A stretch of DNA of 64,000 nt from CAIXPS01 sp034430115 (GTDB lineage Bacteria > Chloroflexota > Anaerolineae > J036 > Brachytrichaceae), in assembly GCA_034430115.1 (NCBI GenBank), contig DAOUFG010000126.1, forward strand, positions 1-64,000, written 5' to 3'. This document shows positions 51,256-59,487 of the stretch, in pieces. Numbering within the stretch: position 1 is the first letter of the stretch; each line of letters begins with the position of its first letter. Position numbers and translations under genes: made by a program. The notes below the pieces were generated by a model. That model was not told the origin of the DNA and made no database searches. It was given only the letters and a program-made list of their open reading frames with translations.

Positions 51256-53424
51256 TTACTGCACTTGCAGTTCCGAGACGCCAATCGAGAGCGGGCGCGT
51301 TTCGTTCTTCACCCGCCCATCGCCAGGGTTGAGCGCGTATGTCGCTTCAAGACGGATGACGTTGGTGTCTGCCCTGACCAGGTTCTGCGGGATGTTCAGC
51401 GTCTCATCCCATGCCTCGCAGGCAGTCCAGTTGTGTGCAGCCAGTTGTGAATCATTGACATAGACCACAACACGTTGGTGTTGCCCCGGCACGCACACCG
51501 GGAAGGCATTCAGATGCAACGTGTGCATGTCGGGCTTGAGCGGAATCCATGTCACGCGCGATGTGCGCCCCAGCATCCATATTCCCCACGGCTCAAACTC
51601 CGACCAGCCCCCTTCGCGCACGACGTTAAACGCGGGAGCCGCCGGAACAACCACCTCAGCCACGCAGATAGGGTATGTCCATACCTGGTTGCGGGGGTCG
51701 GGCGGGAAACAGCCTATAGGTTTCATGTACGGGTTTGCATTGGCAGCCTGCCACTGCTTCTCCTCGTATGTATCGCCTGCGCCTGCTTTCAGGTGGATCA
51801 CCACATATTTCACGCCAAAACGAGCGAGGGTAATGGCCACATCAGGCATAGCCAGCACACGTGGCGAGCTTCCCAGCACTGAGTTCAACCCCTGAATGGG
51901 CTTTGGCATAAAAGAGCCCGCCCCAGAGACCGTTGAGACGCCATCGTCAAGCGTGGTATATAGGGTCTCGCCGCTCATGCGGATCGGCGAGACGTCCAGT
52001 TCGATGATCGATTGACCGGCTTGCAGTTGCTGCTTCGCCAGCCACGCATAAGCGGCGTGCATGTGGGAAGGAAGGGGATGGCTTTCCGTTGGGAGAGGCA
52101 ACATCTCGATCAACAACAGCGCAGCCAAAACACCCTTCGCAACGCGCGGCGTGTGCCGCAGCGTCACTGCTGCCAATATGCACAACATCAACCCTCCCAT
52201 GATGGAAAATCGCGCGATTACCCGCGCCGACTCCCAAAACGGCACCACGGCACTGAGCAGGAAATCCGGCAGAGGGATGATTTGGGTGAATTCGGCCGGG
52301 GCTGAGGTGGCCTGAAAAAGAGAGGGTTTGAGAATGTGCCCCAAATACCATAGCGCCCGATTAAGTGAGGCAAACAGAGTGCTATAAACAGGTTTTCCAT
52401 TCCATTGCAACGCCACCCCCAATGCCAGCACAATGCTGACCCACAGCACCAGCAGCACGGGGGAATAGAAATTCCGCGAACGGCGCAACCCGATGATCCC
52501 ACCCACCGCAGCGAGCAATGTCAACAAAAAACCCCAGTTAGATGCGTTGATTTCGTTGACATCCCCACGAAAGATGGACCGTGCGAGCGACTGAACCGCC
52601 GCTATCGGGTGATTCAGTGGCGGTATGACAAGGCTGTTGGCGCTGGTGCCCCATGCCAACAAAGAAAACACGTCCCCCGTGGCAAGCTGGTCTGCCTGTG
52701 AGCCGGCATAAAACAGCGCCAACATCGGTGATGCGGCAATTGCCGCGATGAGCGCAATCGCGACGCTGTACTTGACGCGATACCACACCGGCCGCTGTCT
52801 ATCACAGAGCAGCAATAGCAACGGCAACATGCCGATCCACACAAAGTAAAGCGAAAAATACACGCTGCCTGCCCACGCCAGGCCGGCGAAGAGCGCGAGC
52901 AGACGCCGGTGCGCCGGACGCGCTTCGACCCGCAAACGCAGAACGTACCACACAAACCAGGGCAGCATGCTGGTGGCCCACAAGAAATTAAGATGCCCGC
53001 CGCTGGCGCGGATCCAACGGTAGTGGGCGAAGGCATAAACCAACGCGATGACGGTCGCGACGAATTTATCCGCCCACAGATTGATCAAGCGCAAGCAGCC
53101 GGCAAAGCCAAGCACCAACCCCAACACGGCCATGCAGTTATAGGCAAAGGCCGCACCGCCGATGAACTGGAAAGGCAAAGCCAGAACAAAAAAAACAGGG
53201 GTGTGAGCCAGCGTCGCCGTATGCCAACCCATTGGGGAAAAAACGCGAGCGTAAAACAGGGGGGATATTCCTCTGGACAAAGCATCGGCATACCAGCGCG
53301 CGCCCCACGCAACCTCCAGCGTGTCGCCGTAACTTGGCACGTCGGTCGGATAAGTGCGCCACGCCCAGAGCAACATGGCGAGGAAAGCCAGCCAGGGAAG
53401 AGCAACTTTCAACCACTTATTCAT
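51256..53424 (-). CDS. Large multi-helix membrane protein (possible GT-C glycosyltransferase)
   Basis: A 722-residue protein with about 11-12 hydrophobic helices in the first 450 residues and a soluble C-terminal part. An acidic residue in the first extracytoplasmic loop (PSYGDTLEVAWGARW) and a long C-terminal beta-rich domain fit GT-C type lipid-linked sugar transferases, but no family signature is certain. It lies alone, downstream of the ATP synthase terminator on the same strand. Confidence 0.55.
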   Translation of the reverse strand: MNKWLKVALPWLAFLAMLLWAWRTYPTDVPSYGDTLEVAWGARWYADALSRGISPLFYARVFSPMGWHTATLAHTPVFFVLALPFQFIGGAAFAYNCMAVLGLVLGFAGCLRLINLWADKFVATVIALVYAFAHYRWIRASGGHLNFLWATSMLPWFVWYVLRLRVEARPAHRRLLALFAGLAWAGSVYFSLYFVWIGMLPLLLLLCDRQRPVWYRVKYSVAIALIAAIAASPMLALFYAGSQADQLATGDVFSLLAWGTSANSLVIPPLNHPIAAVQSLARSIFRGDVNEINASNWGFLLTLLAAVGGIIGLRRSRNFYSPVLLVLWVSIVLALGVALQWNGKPVYSTLFASLNRALWYLGHILKPSLFQATSAPAEFTQIIPLPDFLLSAVVPFWESARVIARFSIMGGLMLCILAAVTLRHTPRVAKGVLAALLLIEMLPLPTESHPLPSHMHAAYAWLAKQQLQAGQSIIELDVSPIRMSGETLYTTLDDGVSTVSGAGSFMPKPIQGLNSVLGSSPRVLAMPDVAITLARFGVKYVVIHLKAGAGDTYEEKQWQAANANPYMKPIGCFPPDPRNQVWTYPICVAEVVVPAAPAFNVVREGGWSEFEPWGIWMLGRTSRVTWIPLKPDMHTLHLNAFPVCVPGQHQRVVVYVNDSQLAAHNWTACEAWDETLNIPQNLVRADTNVIRLEATYALNPGDGRVKNETRPLSIGVSELQVQ

Positions 53425-53523
53425 AAGAGGGCGACGCTCGTTGCTTCAAGTTATGTATCATCGCTTTTACCTTCCATCACAAAGACGGGCCACGCGATAG
53501 ATCAGTTGCCAGCCCCAGGCAAC

Positions 53524-53571
53524 AAAAAGCGAAGGGAGCAAAAGATCACAATCTCTTTTGGCGCCCTTCGC
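53524..53571 (-). terminator. Intrinsic terminator ending the ATP synthase F0 series
   Basis: On the minus strand a GC-rich stem (right arm 53554-53571, left arm 53529-53545 on the plus strand; GCGAAGGG/CCCTTCGC core, one bulge) is followed by TTTTTGTT. It is about 30 bases after the atpF stop, so transcription ends before any F1 gene. Confidence 0.8.
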
Positions 53572-53599
53572 CTTTATATTATAACGAGAAGTGTTAAGG

Positions 53600-54385
53600 T
53601 TATGCGTTCAGCGCCTGGCGCATCGCGTTCATCTTGCCCACAACGCTGTCGTCGATAATTTTGTCGCCCACGCGCACCACCAGGCCACCCAAAATGCCAG
53701 GATCGACTTCGAATTTGATCTCGCCTACCTGGCCGATTTGCTTGCCCAGGTCGCTGCGAACGCGCGCCTGCTCGTCGGCCGTCAGCGGCAACGCCGAGGT
53801 AACGCTCACGCCCGCTTCGCTGGTCACCTCCGCTCCAACCAGCAGTGTGGCTGGAACCTTGGTGAAGAAATCGTTGACCAACGCCTGCTGGCGTTGCGCG
53901 TCCAGCGATTCGACCACGATCTTATTGGCCGCCGCCATCGCCAGCGCCGCGACCTGCGTGCGCAGTTCGCCTAACACCTGGTTGCGCTCGGCCAGCGCGT
54001 CGACGCGCGCCTGCGCCTTGATGCGCTCCGCATCGGCCTGGGCATCTTTGCGCAAGCGATCCAACTCGGCCTGCGCCCCTTGCAGCGTCTCGGCACGCGC
54101 CTTTTGCGCTTCGGCGTTCGCCTCGGCCAGGCGGGTCTGATAGTCGCGCTCCACGTTCGCCAGACGCTCATCGGCCTTGCGTGCATTTTCCAGGCTCTCT
54201 TCGATACGCAGCCGGCGATTCTCCAACCCTTGCATCAAGGGCTTGATCAACAGCCCGTTCAGGAACATGATCAACAGGATGAAGTTCAGGATCTGCGCAA
54301 TGACGAGAAACGAGTTGATGCCCAGCCCGGAAAAGGCATCTCCACCGCCTTCCGCCATCACATGAGTCAGTGCTACGAATACCAC
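53600..54385 (-). CDS. atpF: ATP synthase subunit b fused to a delta-like C-terminal domain
   Basis: A 261-residue protein. Residues 20-45 form the b-subunit membrane helix, then a long charged coiled coil (about 45-160) as in the F0 stator. Residues about 165-261 (DLGKQIGQVGEIKFEVDPGILGGLVVRVGDKIIDDSV) match the C-terminal domain of subunit delta/OSCP. The six-helix N-terminal delta domain, which binds the alpha subunits, is missing. GTG 54385 has a GAGGTG site; ATG 54358 is the alternative. It would be the peripheral stalk. No separate atpH, atpA, G, D or C follows. Confidence 0.85.
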   Translation of the reverse strand: MVFVALTHVMAEGGGDAFSGLGINSFLVIAQILNFILLIMFLNGLLIKPLMQGLENRRLRIEESLENARKADERLANVERDYQTRLAEANAEAQKARAETLQGAQAELDRLRKDAQADAERIKAQARVDALAERNQVLGELRTQVAALAMAAANKIVVESLDAQRQQALVNDFFTKVPATLLVGAEVTSEAGVSVTSALPLTADEQARVRSDLGKQIGQVGEIKFEVDPGILGGLVVRVGDKIIDDSVVGKMNAMRQALNA

Positions 54386-54467
54386 AAATACACCTCGATA
54401 GAGGCCGGAAACCTGAGATCAGTCATTGCATTGCTGCAATCTCTCATCTCCAACCTCGAATCTCCTC

Positions 54468-54710
54468 TTACATGGCGAACAGCAGCAGGAAGGAAATCAC
54501 CAACGCGAAAATGGCGAGCGACTCTGCGAATGCGATGACCAAAATCATGTAGGTCATCAATGTCGACGTCACTTCCGGGTTGCGGCCGATTGAGATCAGC
54601 GCGCCCAGACCGGCCAGACCAATGCCGATGCCAGGCCCGATCATCCCAGCGCCGCCTGCGATGCCTGCGCCAATGAGCTTACCTAGTAAACGTGCAGCTT
54701 CTTGATCCAT
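54468..54710 (-). CDS. atpE: ATP synthase subunit c
   Basis: An 80-residue, two-helix proteolipid. The glycine-rich first helix (GAGIAGGAGMIGPGIGIG), the RNP polar loop (R43-N44-P45) and the ion-binding glutamate E63 in IAFAESLAIF are all in place. No sodium-type glutamine is evident in helix 1, so proton use is likely. It forms the rotor ring of F0 and sits between atpB and atpF. Confidence 0.93.
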   Translation of the reverse strand: MDQEAARLLGKLIGAGIAGGAGMIGPGIGIGLAGLGALISIGRNPEVTSTLMTYMILVIAFAESLAIFALVISFLLLFAM

Positions 54711-54752
54711 TTAACTTTCTCCGATTGACTTAATGATCTTATGTTTTATTGC

Positions 54753-55847
54753 TTAGTGTTCGGTATGTGCCACAGCGAGTGACGTGAATACCACGATAAG
54801 CATCATGAACACGAACGCCTGAATGATGGCAATTGCGAATTCCAACGCCAAGCCCACCGTCGGCAAGATGAATGGCAGGATGAACGCCATCACGAACACA
54901 AGGATGGACCCACCGAACATGTTGCCGAAAAGTCGGAACGAGAACGAAATGATACGAATGAGTTCCGACAGAATCTCCAGGAAACCGACGCCGAATTGGA
55001 TGTAGTTGATGAAGCCCGTCATGCCGGAACCGGCGTGGCGCAAGGTGTTGATTCTGATGAAGTTCTCGAAATAGCGCACGCCATTCGCGCGCACGCCCTG
55101 GATTTCAATAAAGAAGAAGGCGACCAACGCCATCCCCAGAGTGGTGCTCAAATCCGAGGTGGGCCGGCGCATGAAAGGTATGACGGTCCAGCCGCCGCTT
55201 TCCTCTTGTTGCGCGCTCGTGTCGGAAGTAATGGAAGCCACCGCGTTATTCGTGCCGGCAGTTGCGGGGGCACAATCGGTCGCCTCGTTGGTCTTCACAG
55301 GCACACCCGTGATCCACTTGGCGCCGGCCACGTCCACGGCACAATAACCGCCCGTCTGCACGTGCTCCACCACGCCGATGGATTCATGCCCTGGGATCAG
55401 CTCGAAAAAGCCCGCGATCATAATGAAGGTGAACGCAGTCACGGCGATTGGCAGCACCGTGCGAGAGCGCGCACCCAACGTCGGGACGATATAGCTCTTG
55501 TACAGCATCTCCACGTAGCCTTCCCAGGCGTTCGTGAACCAGTTGCCGGGCTTATCGCCGTTTGTCTTCAAGCCGCGCCGGCCAAGGATCACCAGCACGA
55601 TAATCACGGCGTCTACGATGAAGGTAGTAAAGAGGGTGTTATACAGGCCGACTTTCGCGCCCAGGATGTTGATCGTCGGTTGAACAAGCAACTCACCGCC
55701 CACCGAAATGGGAGGGATATACGCCTTAAAGAGCGTGGGCTGCCCATTCACAGGGAGCGTAATGCCTTGTCCAAAGTTGCCCAGCGCGCAGCCCGCCACG
55801 CAGGCAAAGATCATCACCACGAGGAGCAATATAGTTTTTGGTTTCAT
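54753..55847 (-). CDS. atpB: ATP synthase subunit a with an insert loop
   Basis: A 364-residue F0 subunit a, about 100 longer than usual. The essential arginine is in SFRLFGNMFGG and the terminal helices are standard. The N-terminus has a lipobox-like VAGC. A hydrophilic insert of about 65 residues (residues about 165-230, with two cysteines) lies between IPGHESI and RPTSDLSTTLG, in a loop probably outside the cytoplasm. It would form the proton half-channels with the c ring. Confidence 0.9.
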   Translation of the reverse strand: MKPKTILLLVVMIFACVAGCALGNFGQGITLPVNGQPTLFKAYIPPISVGGELLVQPTINILGAKVGLYNTLFTTFIVDAVIIVLVILGRRGLKTNGDKPGNWFTNAWEGYVEMLYKSYIVPTLGARSRTVLPIAVTAFTFIMIAGFFELIPGHESIGVVEHVQTGGYCAVDVAGAKWITGVPVKTNEATDCAPATAGTNNAVASITSDTSAQQEESGGWTVIPFMRRPTSDLSTTLGMALVAFFFIEIQGVRANGVRYFENFIRINTLRHAGSGMTGFINYIQFGVGFLEILSELIRIISFSFRLFGNMFGGSILVFVMAFILPFILPTVGLALEFAIAIIQAFVFMMLIVVFTSLAVAHTEH

Positions 55848-55895
55848 GTATCTATCTTCAGTACCCGCTTTTCTAGTAGGTCTATAACTCCAATC

Positions 55896-56261
55896 CTAGC
55901 GATCCGAAGTCAGCGCGTGCGACACTGACTCACCCTCCTGGGTATCGCGCGCCTGCTGTCCCTGCCCTGCGGCGGCTCGCTTACTCTCCAGATATGCCTG
56001 ATACGCCTTCTGTGCCTTCGCCGACGTGCGCAAAGCGATACGATATGTTAGCCAAACGGAAACAAACAGGCTGATGAGTGCAAGGAGCAGGGTAAAAAGC
56101 GGCCTGGTTCCAAATTGCTTATCGGCGAACAACCCAAGCACCAGGGAGCCGATGACGAGACTGCCGACGATGACGGCGATCTGAAGAACCATGGTGCCTA
56201 CCACTGCCGGGGGCAGTGCGTGCATCAATATCGCTAACGGAGACTCTTTTCGGCTACCCAT
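55896..56261 (-). CDS. AtpI/AtpZ-like ATP synthase accessory protein
   Basis: A 121-residue protein with helices at about residues 18-42 and 52-72. The segment GLFADKQFGTRPLFTLLLAL matches the AtpI-type motif (LGxxxDxxxGTxP). It begins the ATP synthase series 143 bases after nuoN, and its charged tail is cytoplasmic. AtpI helps c-ring assembly or ion uptake in studied species. Confidence 0.75.
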   Translation of the reverse strand: MGSRKESPLAILMHALPPAVVGTMVLQIAVIVGSLVIGSLVLGLFADKQFGTRPLFTLLLALISLFVSVWLTYRIALRTSAKAQKAYQAYLESKRAAAGQGQQARDTQEGESVSHALTSDR

Positions 56262-56404
56262 GAGCTTGTGAATTTTAGCACAGCGTCCGCTTCAGGCTAT
56301 ATATGCAACGTGCTCTGTGAGAGGCAATCTGCCACGTCGCACATCTCACCCTATGACGGTCTACAACATTGTATGCGCAAGCTTCAGCCTTGCATCCCCT
56401 AATA

Positions 56405-57907
56405 CTAATTCAAAAATGACTTAGCTGCATCTAGCGCCACATTCCACAGCGGCGTGGAAGCGAAGGTGAGAACGAGTACGGCGGCACTGGTGATCGCCAC
56501 TACCCAACGCGAGGCCAGCGACACCGGCAGGGGCTGCGACTCGCTGGCGCTGCGCTCCACGTACATCGCGCGCACCACCCCCAGGTAATAGAACACCGAG
56601 ATGAGCACGTTGATCACGCCGATTACCGCCAGCATGACCAGATTTTCATTGATCGCCGCGCGGAACAGGAAGAACTTGCCCACGAAGCCCACCAGTGGCG
56701 GCGCCCCCGTCAGGCTGAGCATCACGGCGACCATCGCCAGAGCCAGGTAGGGCGAGCGGCGCGACAGGCCGTTGAAGTCTTCGATCGATTCGCCCCCCAC
56801 CCGCTGCGACACGATGCCCAGCACAGTGAACGCGCCGATGTTGGTGAACATGTAGGTGGCGATGTAAAAGATCACCGCCGCCATGGCGGCCGGAAAGGCA
56901 ACCGTCAGGTCGTTCTGGCTGGCGGCGAAACCCAACGCCGTAACGCCGATCAAAATATAGCCGGCCTGGGCGATGCTGGAATAGGCCAGCATGCGCTTCA
57001 CGCTGGTCTGCGTGATCGCCAGCAGGTTGCCCAGGAACATGGTCAGGATCGCCACCGGTTGCAACACCGACACCCACACCAATGCTGCATCGCTTTGCGT
57101 CGGCGGGAAGGCGTAGAGCAGGAAGCGCATCAGGATGGCAAACCCGGCCGCCTTCGACGCGGTGCTGATAAACCCGGTGACGGGCGTCGGCGCGCCGTCG
57201 TACACGTCGGGGGCCCAAAAGTGGAATGGCACGGCGGTCGTCTTGAAGGCGAAGCCCACCATCACCATCAGCAGCGCAAAGGTGGCAATCATGCGCATCT
57301 GCGGTGCCGCCACGGCCTGCGCAATGCCCTCATAGCTGGTCTGGCCGCTGATGCCATAGAGCAGGCTCAAGCCATACAACATCACCACCGAGGCAACCGC
57401 GCCGAAGATGAAATATTTGATGCCGGCCTCGGCGCTGCGCGGCGTATCGCGCATAAAGCCCGCCAGCAGATAGAGCGACAGGCTGGAGGTTTCAGTAGCG
57501 AAGAAGAGCATGACGATGTCGGTTGCGGAAGCCATCAGGCACATCGACATGACGGCCAGGATGACCAGCGCGTAAAACTCGCCCCCCGCGCGCACGGGCT
57601 TGAAGTCAATCACGGCCAGGCAAGTCAGCGCACCGGCCACGATGAAGACGCCGTCGAACACGTAGGCGAACATATCGTTGCGCACCATGCCGCCCAACAC
57701 GCTGGTGCTGTTGCCCGCGCCGGGGGCCAACCCCACCGAGATCAGCAACACCACCAACATCCCCAATGCCGAGAGGATGCCCAGCACGCGCCGGTTCAAT
57801 TGCGGAAGCTTCAAAAAGTCCAGCGACAGAATCAAAAATGCCCAAAACGTCAGGCCGATTTCGGGCGCTACCGCTAGCAATTCGGATACATTAAATTGTG
57901 ATTCCAT
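56405..57907 (-). CDS. nuoN: NADH-quinone oxidoreductase subunit N
   Basis: A 500-residue antiporter-like subunit of complex I with about 14 helices. The TM5 glutamate (FATETSSLSLYLL) and TM7 lysine (GFAFKTTAVPFHFWAPD) needed for proton transfer are present. Last nuo gene in this run, followed by atpI-like and atpB. Confidence 0.93.
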   Translation of the reverse strand: MESQFNVSELLAVAPEIGLTFWAFLILSLDFLKLPQLNRRVLGILSALGMLVVLLISVGLAPGAGNSTSVLGGMVRNDMFAYVFDGVFIVAGALTCLAVIDFKPVRAGGEFYALVILAVMSMCLMASATDIVMLFFATETSSLSLYLLAGFMRDTPRSAEAGIKYFIFGAVASVVMLYGLSLLYGISGQTSYEGIAQAVAAPQMRMIATFALLMVMVGFAFKTTAVPFHFWAPDVYDGAPTPVTGFISTASKAAGFAILMRFLLYAFPPTQSDAALVWVSVLQPVAILTMFLGNLLAITQTSVKRMLAYSSIAQAGYILIGVTALGFAASQNDLTVAFPAAMAAVIFYIATYMFTNIGAFTVLGIVSQRVGGESIEDFNGLSRRSPYLALAMVAVMLSLTGAPPLVGFVGKFFLFRAAINENLVMLAVIGVINVLISVFYYLGVVRAMYVERSASESQPLPVSLASRWVVAITSAAVLVLTFASTPLWNVALDAAKSFLN

Positions 57908-57930
57908 ATCTCGTTTCGATTAAACGTTGC

Positions 57931-59469
57931 TCAACTGCCGGTGGTAGTCAACGCTTTGACGATGAGCTGCACACCACTCTGCACCACGGCCATCACCGTA
58001 TTCGGCATCAGGCCCACCACGATCAGAATCGCCGACATGAAAGAGATGGCAACCTTTTCCAGCACATCCAGCCCGGGCAGGCGCTGCCATTCCGGCGTCA
58101 CGGGCTCGCTGAAGAACACGCGATAGGCGGCACGCAACGTCCAGGCCGCCGTAATGACCACGATGGTGATGCCGATGATGGCGATCAGGCCATACCACCA
58201 GTTCAACAGGCCGGGGAACATCAGGCTGTTGGTCTGGGCCGCCTGCCACAGGCCCATGAAGATCTGAATTTCGGCGGCAAAGCCGGGCAGCCCCGGCATG
58301 CCCATCGCCGTGAGCGCAGCGATGACGAAACACACCGCCGCCAGCGGCATGATGCGCGAGAAGCCGTTCAGGTCGTCGATATTGCGGTTGTGCGCGCGCT
58401 CATAGACGACGCCCACCAGGCCGAACATCAGCCCCGTCATCACACCCCCTGCGAAGAGTTCCAGCCCCGCGCCGTTCAAGCCATACTCGTTCAGCGAAGC
58501 AATGCCCAGCAACACCAGGCCCAGGTGGCTGACGGAGGCAAATCCGACGATGTACTTCAGGTCCTTCTGGTTGAAGGCGATCAACCCGGCATAAATCACG
58601 TTCGCCAGCGCCAGGAAGACGACGATGGGCATGTAATATTTGGCCGCCTCGGGCAACAATTGCACTCCAAAGCGCAGCGCCGCATAAGCGCCGGTGGCCT
58701 TCAACACACCACCATGCAACATCGACACGGCGGTCGGCGCTGCGGCGTAGCCGTCGGGCGACCAGTTATGCAACGGCCACAGGCTGGCCAGCACGCCAAA
58801 GCCGATGAAAATTGCCAGGAACCACGGGCGAATCGCCTGCAGTTGTTCGGGAGACAGTTTGCCGATGTTGGCTTGCAGCGCCACGAAGTCGAAGGTCATC
58901 CCGGCGGCGAAATAGACCACCAGCAACCCCACAATTGCCACCAGCGAGCCGACGAACAGGTAGATCGTCAGCTTCATGGCGGCATATTCCTTGCGCGTGC
59001 TGCCCCACCCGGCGATGAGCACGTAGACCGGGAACAGCACCAGTTCGTAGAAGATGAGGAACAAGAAGATGTCCAGCGACATGAAAGCGCCGAACACGCC
59101 CGACACCAGGAGCAGCAGGAAGGCGAAATATTCGCGCACACGGTCGTCGCGCCGCCACGAAATGAGCACCGCGCCAAAGAACACGATGCCCGTCAACAGC
59201 AGCATCGGCGCGCTAAAGCCATCCACCGCCACGTGATAGTTGATGCCCAGCGAGGGAATCCACGCGCTTTGCTCGCTGAACTGGAACCCGCCGGCCTGGC
59301 GATCATAGCCGCTGAAGACCAGGAAAGAGAGCAACAGCGACAGGAACGCCGCCGCCGCCGCGACGGTCTTGATCGTGTCCGTCTTCTCCCTCGGCAGGAC
59401 GGCGATGATCGCTGCGCCGATCACGGGCGAGAGCATGATAAGTGTAAGAACTGGAATTGAAAATGCCAT
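57931..59469 (-). CDS. nuoM: NADH-quinone oxidoreductase subunit M, second copy
   Basis: A 512-residue NuoM paralogue. The TM5 glutamate (FYELVLFPVYVLI), TM8 lysine (GGVLKATGAY) and TM12 glutamate (GFAAEIQIF) are kept, but the TM7 lysine is not: the segment reads FGVLASLWPLHNW, with Leu227 where the first copy and NuoN have lysine. The rest matches NuoM. ATG 59469 is preferred over the TTG 15 bases upstream. It would sit between the other NuoM and NuoN in the membrane arm. Whether it still moves protons is doubtful. Confidence 0.9.
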   Translation of the reverse strand: MAFSIPVLTLIMLSPVIGAAIIAVLPREKTDTIKTVAAAAAFLSLLLSFLVFSGYDRQAGGFQFSEQSAWIPSLGINYHVAVDGFSAPMLLLTGIVFFGAVLISWRRDDRVREYFAFLLLLVSGVFGAFMSLDIFLFLIFYELVLFPVYVLIAGWGSTRKEYAAMKLTIYLFVGSLVAIVGLLVVYFAAGMTFDFVALQANIGKLSPEQLQAIRPWFLAIFIGFGVLASLWPLHNWSPDGYAAAPTAVSMLHGGVLKATGAYAALRFGVQLLPEAAKYYMPIVVFLALANVIYAGLIAFNQKDLKYIVGFASVSHLGLVLLGIASLNEYGLNGAGLELFAGGVMTGLMFGLVGVVYERAHNRNIDDLNGFSRIMPLAAVCFVIAALTAMGMPGLPGFAAEIQIFMGLWQAAQTNSLMFPGLLNWWYGLIAIIGITIVVITAAWTLRAAYRVFFSEPVTPEWQRLPGLDVLEKVAISFMSAILIVVGLMPNTVMAVVQSGVQLIVKALTTTGS

Positions 59470-59487
59470 TTCTAATCCTGCCAAAGA

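Noticed and set aside
57898..59460. A 520-codon plus-strand open frame opposite the second nuoM
   Set aside because: It is the mirror of a conserved GC-rich gene, rich in His, Gln, Arg and Glu, and has no domain.
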